NCBI GenBank assembly: GCA_030613345.1
Contig: JAUWMD010000061.1
Location: forward strand, 1 to 11,112
Source of the DNA: Candidatus Krumholzibacteriota bacterium
Lineage (GTDB): Bacteria > Krumholzibacteriota > Krumholzibacteriia > Krumholzibacteriales > Krumholzibacteriaceae
Direction: 5' to 3'
DNA length: 11,112 nt
The position numbers and the translations under genes are program-made. The notes under the pieces are model-generated. The model was not told the DNA's origin and did not search any database. It saw nothing but the letters and a program-made list of their open reading frames with translations. Below, in pieces: positions 6,347 through 11,112 of this stretch (the first letter of the stretch is position 1; the number at the start of each line of letters is the position of its first letter).

Positions 6347-7149
6347 ACGGAGACGTCGCATTCGCTTTTCTCCTGACCACGCTGGCGGGGCTTTCCACCG
6401 GCGTCGGGAGCGCGATCGCGTTTATAGCCCGGCGCACGAACAAGAGGCTGCTCTGCCTCTCTCTCGGTTTTTCTGCCGGGGTGATGATATACGTTTCGAT
6501 GATCGAACTTCTCGGGGCCGCGAGGGAATCGCTGACTACGGAGCTGGGAACGGCGGCGGGCAACTGGGCTTCGATAATCTCTTTCTTCGGCGGGATGCTG
6601 GTCGTCGCCGGGATAGACAGGCTTGTTCCCTCTTACGAGAACCCGCACGAGCTGCACATGCTCGAGGAGATGTCGGACGAGGCGAGGGAGAAGAACCCGA
6701 GGCTCATGCGGATGGGGGTCTTGTCGGCGATTGCGATCGCCGTCCACAACCTGCCCGAGGGTATGGCCACGTTCGCCGCAGCGCTGAAGGACCCGGCACT
6801 GGGTATCTCGATTGCCATAGCCATCGCGATACACAACATACCCGAGGGCATCGCCGTATCGGTGCCGATCTTCTATGCGACGGGGGACAGGAAGAAGGCG
6901 TTCGCCTGGTCGTTCCTCTCGGGGCTCGCCGAGCCCGCAGGGGCCGTAATCGGTTACCTCATCCTCGCGCCGTTCCTCAGCGAGACAGTGTTCGGGATCC
7001 TCTTTGCGTCGGTGGCGGGCATCATGGTGTTCATATCATTCGACGAGCTTCTTCCCGCCGCGGAGGAGTACGGCGAGCACCACATCGCCCTCTACGGTCT
7101 TCTCGCCGGCATGGCGATAATGGCCGTCAGCCTCGTCCTGCTGCAGTGA
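6343..7149 (+). CDS. zupT: ZIP family divalent metal transporter (ZupT type)
   Basis: This 268-residue inner-membrane importer takes up Zn(II), Fe(II), Mn(II) or related metals. It has the eight-helix ZIP layout with a long cytoplasmic loop (about 92-122, acidic and containing His102 and His105). The metal-binding helices are explicit: HNLPEG at 135-140 in TM4 and HNIPEG at 164-169 in TM5, each supplying His and Glu ligands. GLAEP (195-199) and FDELLP (233-238) are also typical of ZupT. The N-terminus is a membrane helix with GLSTGVGSAIAF. The start ATG overlaps the stop of the preceding gene (ATGA) and follows GGGGAAGAGG. It ends the five-gene run; 168 bp separate it from the next gene. No metal-responsive operator can be assigned. 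Metal preference cannot be read from the sequence. Confidence 0.92.
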   Translation: MNGDVAFAFLLTTLAGLSTGVGSAIAFIARRTNKRLLCLSLGFSAGVMIYVSMIELLGAARESLTTELGTAAGNWASIISFFGGMLVVAGIDRLVPSYENPHELHMLEEMSDEAREKNPRLMRMGVLSAIAIAVHNLPEGMATFAAALKDPALGISIAIAIAIHNIPEGIAVSVPIFYATGDRKKAFAWSFLSGLAEPAGAVIGYLILAPFLSETVFGILFASVAGIMVFISFDELLPAAEEYGEHHIALYGLLAGMAIMAVSLVLLQ

Positions 7150-7317
7150 CGATCCTCCGCTTCAACGTTCCGTGCCTGTGAGTTTGTTTTATAACGTTTC
7201 CACGCCGGCATAGAACATCTATTCCCGTGGATGGGGTTAACGATTGTATTGCGAGCTCGCGAATTGTACCATCGAGCGAAATTGAAATCCAGAATTCTGA
7301 AAACAGGAGAGGCGATC
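7150..7317. promoter_or_regulatory. Intergenic region with two perfect 10-bp palindromes; candidate control region of the cupin run
   Basis: This 168-bp gap is more AT-rich than the genes. It contains two perfect palindromes, GCGAGCTCGC at 7251-7260 and CAGAATTCTG at 7290-7299. A weak promoter can be drawn as TTGTAT (7244-7249), 17 bp, TACCAT (7267-7272), with the first palindrome inside the spacer. The -35 match is only 3 of 6. The Shine-Dalgarno AGGAG (7305-7309) for the ATG at 7318 follows the second palindrome. The palindromes could be operator sites; the reading is tentative. No terminator for the upstream run is visible. Confidence 0.35.
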
Positions 7318-7665
7318 ATGGATGGCAAAAGGAAAGGGCTCGAACCGGGTATCTCACGGGCGGCCTCCGCGCTGGCGGAGTACCAGGATGGATCGGTGGT
7401 AAGCAGGACGGTCATCGAAAAGAAATCAGGTACGGTCACGGTATTCGCATTCGACGCGGGCGAGGGCCTCAGCGAGCACACGGCCCCGTTCGACGCGCTT
7501 GTACACGTCATAGACGGCAAGGCGGAGATCACCATCTCCGGAGAGACGGTCGATGTCGGCACCGGCGAGATGATCATCATGCCCGCTGGAAAGCCGCACT
7601 CCCTGAAGGCCGCAGAGAGGTTCAAGATGGTGCTGATCATGCTCTGGGAAAAGTCGGTCAAGTGA
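7318..7665 (+). CDS. Small cupin-domain protein
   Basis: This 115-residue single-domain cupin has its beta-barrel at about 37-110. The first cupin motif is seen as GEGLSEHTAPFDALVHVIDGKAEI (48-71), where only His54 of the usual HxH pair remains. The second is PAGKPHSLKA (89-98) with His94. This sparse-ligand pattern (EHTAP.DAL..V..G) is familiar in many small bacterial cupins of unknown function, so it need not mean loss of activity, but a canonical four-ligand metal site is not visible. The start at 7318 has AGGAG eight bases upstream. The frame is open back to 7231, but that extension crosses the intergenic palindromes and is not cupin-like. It heads a run with the DUF169-like gene 34 bp downstream. 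Confidence 0.82.
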   Translation: MDGKRKGLEPGISRAASALAEYQDGSVVSRTVIEKKSGTVTVFAFDAGEGLSEHTAPFDALVHVIDGKAEITISGETVDVGTGEMIIMPAGKPHSLKAAERFKMVLIMLWEKSVK

Positions 7666-7699
7666 GGGAAAAGATGACCTTGTGCCGAAAGGAAACAGG

Positions 7700-8422
7700 A
7701 TGCTGTACGACCCTTCCGAATTCATTCGCATCGCAGGCATCGACCTGCCTCTGATCGGCCTCTACGACGCACCTTCAAAGGAACCGTTTGAGCCCGTCGT
7801 GGAGCCAAAGCCCGGAAAGCATGTCTGCGTCTTCGCGTTCTACAGGAGCTGGCTCAAAGGCACAACCGCCGCGTTATCGAAGAAGGCGTTCGGGTGCGGT
7901 GGATTCGGCAGGCATCTCTTCGGCATCGAGACGATGCCACGTGAGGCGTTCATCGATTTCCTCTTCGGCCGGGAGGGGTTGAAGGCCTCGCGCGAGTTGA
8001 TGGAGCAGTGGATAGACGATACGGAACCTTACGAGCCGGAAAACGGGTTCATCATGATCGGGCCGATGAAGGAGAGCGAGTATGATGATCTCAAGTCGGT
8101 GACCTTCCTCGTCAATCCCGACCAGTTGGCTCTGATGGTATACGCGGCCCAGTATAATGCCGCGCCGGGCGATCCCGATCCGATAAAAGCGCCGTTCAGC
8201 TCGGGATGTGGCCAGCTCCTGCCGATGTTCGACGATGTTTCGGTGCCACAGGCGATAATCGGTGCGACCGATGTCGCGATGCGGCAGTACATGCCACAAG
8301 ATATACTGGCGTTCACAGTGACGAAGCCGATGTTCGAGAGGATCTGCTCGCTCGACAGGGACAGTTTCCTCTACAAGCCCTTCTGGCACGACCTCGTAAA
8401 GGCAAGGGGTGGGAAGATCTGA
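7700..8422 (+). CDS. DUF169-like protein (COG2043 type)
   Basis: This is a soluble 240-residue protein with no signal peptide or membrane segment. The second half carries the features I associate with DUF169: a 'vtFLVNPDQLALMVYAAQYN' segment (135-153), a cysteine segment SSGCGQLLPMF (167-177), then VPQAIIGATDVAMRQYMPQDILAFTVTKPMFERI (182-215). Four cysteines are present (43, 66, 170, 216). Cys66 lies in a Gly-rich GCGGFGRHLFG stretch, which suggests cofactor or metal binding but does not prove it. The function of the family is not established. I start at the ATG at 7700, with AAAGGA six bases upstream. A GTG at 7682 would add six residues and has a worse ribosome site. The gene lies 34 bp after the cupin gene and 25 bp before the DUF2891 gene. 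Confidence 0.72.
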   Translation: MLYDPSEFIRIAGIDLPLIGLYDAPSKEPFEPVVEPKPGKHVCVFAFYRSWLKGTTAALSKKAFGCGGFGRHLFGIETMPREAFIDFLFGREGLKASRELMEQWIDDTEPYEPENGFIMIGPMKESEYDDLKSVTFLVNPDQLALMVYAAQYNAAPGDPDPIKAPFSSGCGQLLPMFDDVSVPQAIIGATDVAMRQYMPQDILAFTVTKPMFERICSLDRDSFLYKPFWHDLVKARGGKI

Positions 8423-8447
8423 TCGGACGGGACAGGAAAGGATCGAC

Positions 8448-9560
8448 ATGAGAACTCGACTGATGCCTGTGATTGCAGTGCTTCTGGCGATCTGCGCCGG
8501 GGCGGCGTTTGCCGGAGATCAGACGATCGCCTGCCTCGAGAAGTTCACTCTCACGGAGGAGACCGCGTCGGGATTCGCCCGCATAGCGCTTCACTGCGTG
8601 CACAGGGAGTTCCCCAACAAACCGGGCCACGTGATGAACGACAGCACCGGAGTGGCAGGCCCGGCGGTGCTTCACCCGGCCTTCTACGGATGCTTCGACT
8701 GGCACTCGTCGGTGCACGGTCACTGGATGCTTGTCCGGCTCCTGGGACTCTTTCCCGACATGACCGAGGCACCGGATATAAGGAAGGCCCTCGACGAGAA
8801 CCTCTCTGAAGAGAATATCCTCGTCGAGGCGGAGTATTTCCGGCAGAAGAACAGGGCCTCTTTCGAGCGCACGTACGGATGGGCCTGGCTGCTCAAACTG
8901 GCCGGGGAAGTCGGCCGCTGCCCCGAGCCGGCGGCGAGAAAATGGAAAATGAACCTCCAGCCGCTCGTCGACGTGATCCTCGAGAACTACTTCGAATTCC
9001 TGCCGAAGCAGACCTACCCGATAAAGAGGGGAGTGCATCCCAACACAGCCTTCGGGCTCTCTTTCGCGCTCGACTATGCAAGGTCATCGGGAAACAGGGA
9101 TCTCGCGCTGCTCATCGGCGATGTCGGAAAGGAATATTATTACGATTGCATCTCCGCATGTCCGGCCGGCTGGGAACCGGACGGCGACGATTTCTTCTCG
9201 CCGTGCCTGATGATCGCGGACCTGATGAGAAGGGTGCTGTCGCAGGACGATTACGTGAGATGGCTGAATAAATTCCTTCCGGAGCTTCGTTATGGTCTGC
9301 CAGAATCACTTTTCGAGCCGGTCGAGGTTTCCGACAGGAGCGATCCGAAGATAGTTCACCTCGATGGCCTCAACATCAGCAGGGCGTGGTGCATGAAAGG
9401 GATCGCTCTGGCCCTTCCCGAAGACGATCCGCGCCGGAGGGTCCTCGAGGAAGTAGCCTGCCTGCATGCGGAAGAAGCCCTGGCGCATGTAGCGAGCGGC
9501 AATTACGAGGGTGAGCACTGGCTCGCCTCGTTCGCCGTATTCCTGCTGGCCGGGGAGTGA
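8448..9560 (+). CDS. Secreted DUF2891 family protein
   Basis: This 370-residue protein has a clear Sec signal peptide (MRTRL, hydrophobic core 6-20, cleavage expected after AFA at 20-22), so it is likely periplasmic. The family landmark HPAFYGCFDWHSSVHGHWMLVRLL (76-99) is present near the N-terminus, with His76, Asp84, His86, His90 and His92 clustered. Further conserved-looking parts are the YGWAWLLKL stretch (about 144-152) and a C-terminal HLDGLNISRAWCMKGIA (about 315-331). The helical repeat layout suggests an (alpha/alpha)-barrel as in some glycan-acting enzymes, but that is inference and no activity is known to me. Seven or so cysteines are scattered. AAAGGA (8437-8442) supports the ATG at 8448; the in-frame ATG at 8409 lies inside the upstream gene and would spoil the signal peptide. 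Confidence 0.82.
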   Translation: MRTRLMPVIAVLLAICAGAAFAGDQTIACLEKFTLTEETASGFARIALHCVHREFPNKPGHVMNDSTGVAGPAVLHPAFYGCFDWHSSVHGHWMLVRLLGLFPDMTEAPDIRKALDENLSEENILVEAEYFRQKNRASFERTYGWAWLLKLAGEVGRCPEPAARKWKMNLQPLVDVILENYFEFLPKQTYPIKRGVHPNTAFGLSFALDYARSSGNRDLALLIGDVGKEYYYDCISACPAGWEPDGDDFFSPCLMIADLMRRVLSQDDYVRWLNKFLPELRYGLPESLFEPVEVSDRSDPKIVHLDGLNISRAWCMKGIALALPEDDPRRRVLEEVACLHAEEALAHVASGNYEGEHWLASFAVFLLAGE

Positions 9561-9564
9561 TCCG

Positions 9565-10038
9565 ATGAAGGTCCGCGAAGCGTCACCGGAGAGAGATATT
9601 AATACCGTACGTTCCCTGTTTCTCGAGTACGGGGAGTCGCTCGGGTTCGATCTTTGCTTCCAGGAGTTCGACAGGGAACTGGAAGAACTGCCGGGAGAGT
9701 ACACTTCGCCCCGCGGCAGGATCCTGCTCGCTGAAGAGGAGGGCGAGATGGTCGGCTGCGTCGCGCTTAGGGATCTCGGCGGCGGAGCGTGCGAGATGAA
9801 AAGGCTTTACGTGAGGCCTGATTTCCGGGGGGAAGGCACCGGGAGAGGACTGGCCGAAGAGATCATCAGGATAGCGAAGCACGAAGGATACAAAAAGATA
9901 CGCCTCGACACGCTTGCCTCGATGAAAACGGCTATAGCGCTCTACAGATCGATGGGGTTCGGGGAGATAGAGCCGTACAGGTTCAATCCGATCTGCGACG
10001 CCGTTTATCTCGAGCTCGATCTCGGCGGAGGTGACTGA
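9565..10038 (+). CDS. GNAT family N-acetyltransferase
   Basis: This 157-residue acetyltransferase begins with a typical beta1-alpha1 (VREASPERDINTVRSLFLEY). A beta hairpin follows (ILLAEEEGEMVGCVALRDL, 53-71), then EMKRLYVRPDFRGEGTGRGLAEEII (77-101), in which R88-G-E-G91-T-G93 is the acetyl-CoA pyrophosphate loop. The later part (LDTLASMKTAIALYRSMGF, then YRFNPICDAVYLELDL) matches a common small GNAT subgroup of unknown substrate. It differs from the PAT-type enzyme earlier in the window and is not a duplicate of it. GGGGAG (9552-9557) overlaps the preceding stop codon and sets the ATG at 9565. Only two bases separate its stop from the next start, whose ribosome site lies inside this gene, so the two are translationally coupled. 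Confidence 0.85.
   Translation: MKVREASPERDINTVRSLFLEYGESLGFDLCFQEFDRELEELPGEYTSPRGRILLAEEEGEMVGCVALRDLGGGACEMKRLYVRPDFRGEGTGRGLAEEIIRIAKHEGYKKIRLDTLASMKTAIALYRSMGFGEIEPYRFNPICDAVYLELDLGGGD
10027..10034 (+). promoter_or_regulatory. Perfect Shine-Dalgarno deciding a GTG start
   Basis: GGAGGTGA matches the 16S rRNA anti-Shine-Dalgarno over eight bases and lies six bases before the GTG at 10041. It is embedded in the last codons of the acetyltransferase gene. This is the best ribosome site in the window and fixes the non-ATG start of the iron-sulfur protein. Confidence 0.75.
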
Positions 10039-10040
10039 AA

Positions 10041-10631
10041 GTGAGCTGGAATCCACCCGTCAGCCATTCGGTCTGTACGAAGGACGAGGCGAGAGAGATT
10101 GTCGGCGTCCGTGACAGTTTATGGATATCGACCTGCTGGTGCAGGGACGAGAAGGGCAAGTGCGTCAGATCGCCTATGGATGTCTGTCTCAGTTTCCGCG
10201 AGGACTCGCCGGCCAATCCCGCGGGTATGAGGGAAGCGACAAGGGACGAAGCCCTCGCGCTTATAGACGATGCCTGTAAATGGGGTCTTGTCTCGAGACC
10301 GTTCGCGAGGAAGGGGGGCGACGGTGAGATCGAGGGGATCTGCTTCTGCTGCGACGACTGCTGCGCCTTTTTCACCGCGCACACGGAAGACAGACCCGAG
10401 CGGGGCCGGTTTATCGAGAGTACGATCGAGGGGTGTTGCTCGTCGTGCGGTATGTGCGAGAGGGCGTGCAGGTTCGGCGCCCGCATGATGGACGAGGGGG
10501 AACTCATCGTCGTCAGGCACAGGTGCTACGGTTGCGGCGTCTGCGCCGAGACCTGCCCGACAAACTGCATAGAGATGATCCCCAGGGCACCGCGTCCGTC
10601 AGAATCCCCGCACGATGCCCCGAATCACTGA
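10041..10631 (+). CDS. Cysteine-rich 4Fe-4S ferredoxin-type protein
   Basis: This 196-residue soluble protein has 21 cysteines. The C-terminal part is a two-cluster ferredoxin module: C133-x2-C136-x2-C139-x3-C143 (with an extra Cys132, and ACRF instead of the usual ACP), and C162-x2-C165-x2-C168-x3-C172-P. The N-terminal half has further groups: CWC at 32-34 followed by Cys41 and Cys49 in a CVRSPMDVCLSF segment, and CFCCDDCC at 101-108. I recall the 'CxC...C....pmdvCLSF' plus 'CxCCxxCC' arrangement from uncharacterised ferredoxin-like proteins of anaerobes; these could bind a further cluster or metal. An electron-transfer role is likely; the partner is unknown. GTG start behind GGAGGTGA, two bases after the acetyltransferase stop. 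It is the last gene of the run, and its stop lies in a 15-base palindrome. Confidence 0.85.
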   Translation: MSWNPPVSHSVCTKDEAREIVGVRDSLWISTCWCRDEKGKCVRSPMDVCLSFREDSPANPAGMREATRDEALALIDDACKWGLVSRPFARKGGDGEIEGICFCCDDCCAFFTAHTEDRPERGRFIESTIEGCCSSCGMCERACRFGARMMDEGELIVVRHRCYGCGVCAETCPTNCIEMIPRAPRPSESPHDAPNH

Positions 10632-10635
10632 TTCG
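10621..10635. repeat. Perfect 15-base palindrome shared by two convergent stop codons
   Basis: CGAATCACTGATTCG is self-complementary except for its central base. It contains the TGA of the iron-sulfur gene (10629-10631) and, on the minus strand, the TGA that closes the open frame ending at 10625. No T run follows, and a hairpin would have a very small loop, so an ordinary terminator is not evident. It may be a protein site, a bidirectional processing signal, or coincidence of facing stop codons. Confidence 0.5.
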
Positions 10636-10831
10636 CCCCGACCCGGTCCAGCACGGGGATCACGGCCTTTTCCTTATAGATCACGCCTCGTTCCTTCAGC
10701 CCGGCGAGCATGAACTTCACACACTCCGCATCTTCGCCGATGAACTCGGGCGCGATTATTCCCTTTCTATGATAAATGCCTCCGCATGCCTTTATCGTGC
10801 TGAAATGTGTTGAACGGAATCCCGATTGTAA
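10625..10831 (-). pseudogene. Coding-like remnant without a usable start
   Basis: On the minus strand this frame is open for 68 codons between a TAA and the TGA at 10627-10625. From about codon 25 on it reads like real protein: GIIAPEFIGEDAECVKFMLA, then GLKERGVIYKEK and AVIPVLDRVGANQ at the end. Third positions there are mostly G or C, as in the window's genes. The first 24 codons have lower GC at third positions and no ATG, GTG or TTG. The first standard starts (GTG at 10720, ATG at 10711) would cut through the good part and leave about 30 residues. This fits the 3' end of a gene whose front is lost or frameshifted, or a small gene with a rare start such as ATA/ATC. I do not recognise the family. 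No other gene explains 10632-10898. Confidence 0.4.
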
Positions 10832-10838
10832 TTATTAT

Positions 10839-10882
10839 TTGTTTCCTGCTTCCTTGAAGAACGGATAATCAGATCCTTTAAT
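10839..10882 (+). promoter_or_regulatory. Promoter region of the MscS-type gene
   Basis: This AT-rich stretch precedes the channel gene. One reading is TTGTTT (10839-10844), 19 bp, GATAAT (10864-10869), giving a leader of about 23 bases. A second has better spacing, TTGAAG (10854-10859), 17 bp, TTTAAT (10877-10882), but would start transcription inside the ribosome binding site. The -10 boxes each match 5 of 6. A promoter here is likely; which pair is used is open. Confidence 0.45.
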
Positions 10883-10898
10883 CGCTGGAGGAGTGAAC

Positions 10899-11112
10899 AT
10901 GGATGACTGGACCGCTTTTCTGCTCGATTTCGGCAGAAACTACGGCATGAAGATCGTTGCCGCGATCGCGATACTGATAATCGGTCGCAGCGCCGCCGGC
11001 ATCTTCAAGCGTATTGTTATCAAGATCCTGAAGAAATCGAAGACCGACGATGCGATAGTCTCATTCGTCGGGAGCCTCGTCTACATGACGATCATGATCT
11101 TCACCGTGCGCG
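10899..11112 (+). CDS. MscS family mechanosensitive channel (N-terminal part)
   Basis: The first 71 residues of a protein that runs off the window. After MDDWTAFLLDFGRNYGMK a hydrophobic helix KIVAAIAILIIGRSAAGIF leads into KRIVIKILKKSKTDDAIVSFVGSLVYMTIMIFTV. This is the standard beginning of small MscS channels (helix one, then the 'D..l..fl.sl.y' helix two), inner-membrane valves that open under hypo-osmotic stress. The pore helix and beta-domain are outside the window. GGAGG (10887-10891) lies seven bases before the ATG. It appears to be the first gene of its transcript, with an AT-rich promoter region upstream and convergent genes before that. Confidence 0.85.
   Translation, partial: MDDWTAFLLDFGRNYGMKIVAAIAILIIGRSAAGIFKRIVIKILKKSKTDDAIVSFVGSLVYMTIMIFTVR

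Noticed and set aside
5591..6361. 256-codon open frame on the minus strand opposite the DUF975-like gene
   Set aside because: It is rich in Arg, Glu, His and Gln with no fold signature, a typical antisense shadow of a GC-rich membrane protein gene.
6294..7181. 295-codon plus-strand frame overlapping the ZIP transporter gene
   Set aside because: It is Arg/Gly/His-rich and out of frame with a protein that carries both HNxPEG motifs; the ZIP frame is clearly the real one.
7654..7677. GGTCA/TGACC pairing after the cupin stop as a terminator
   Set aside because: It has only five base pairs around a 14-base loop with no T run, lying in a short gap of what looks like one transcript.
8313..9038. 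241-codon open frame on the minus strand opposite the DUF2891 gene
   Set aside because: It has Arg/His-rich composition and no recognisable domain. It mirrors the plus-strand gene, which has a signal peptide and family motifs.
4130..10038. Whether the two acetyltransferase genes are a duplication
   Set aside because: The 169- and 157-residue proteins share only the general acetyl-CoA loop; their N-terminal halves and C-terminal motifs belong to different GNAT subgroups.
1..11112. CRISPR arrays, tRNA/rRNA genes, insertion sequences, phage or defence genes
   Set aside because: No regularly spaced direct repeats, tRNA cloverleaf with its conserved T-loop, transposase motifs or known defence domains were seen on either strand by eye.

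Overview
The window is a GC-rich bacterial chromosome segment carrying mostly complete genes. It contains no tRNA, rRNA, CRISPR array, insertion sequence or phage gene that I can see. Arginine is encoded mainly by AGG/AGA (15 of 21 Arg codons in the signal peptidase gene), although third positions elsewhere are strongly GC. Together with an anaerobe-type ferredoxin-like protein and several DUF families, this suggests an uncultured, probably anaerobic or sediment bacterium, perhaps of the FCB group (Krumholzibacteriota or Latescibacterota type). That placement is a weak guess from codon style and gene content, not a demonstrated affiliation.

Layout. (1) 1-202: the 3' end of an unrecognised gene. 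(2) 348-998: type I signal peptidase, closed by a good hairpin terminator at 1036-1065. (3) 1151-1906: short-chain dehydrogenase/reductase. (4) 1924-3258, minus strand: YihY/BrkB-type membrane protein with an added C-terminal winged-helix domain. It has a good sigma70-type promoter on the minus strand, with an inverted repeat at the predicted start of transcription. (5) 3504-7149: a tight five-gene run of TMEM198-like membrane protein, PAT-type acetyltransferase, lipoprotein proline iminopeptidase, DUF975-like membrane protein and a ZupT-type ZIP metal transporter; two junctions are 4-bp ATGA overlaps. (6) 7318-10631: a second close-packed run of small cupin, DUF169-like protein, secreted DUF2891 protein, GNAT acetyltransferase and a 21-cysteine iron-sulfur protein started by GTG behind a perfect Shine-Dalgarno. 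(7) 10625-10831, minus strand: a stretch that reads as coding but has no proper start, probably a gene remnant. (8) 10899-end: the N-terminus of an MscS-family mechanosensitive channel.

How the genes fit together. Run 5 is envelope-oriented: membrane proteins, a lipid-anchored peptidase and divalent metal uptake. Run 6 combines metal- and cysteine-bearing proteins of unknown function with an Fe-S electron carrier, and it is the best candidate in the window for an undescribed module. The sequence shows only co-localisation and translational coupling. It does not show a shared pathway, and I found no defence system or other clearly novel machine.
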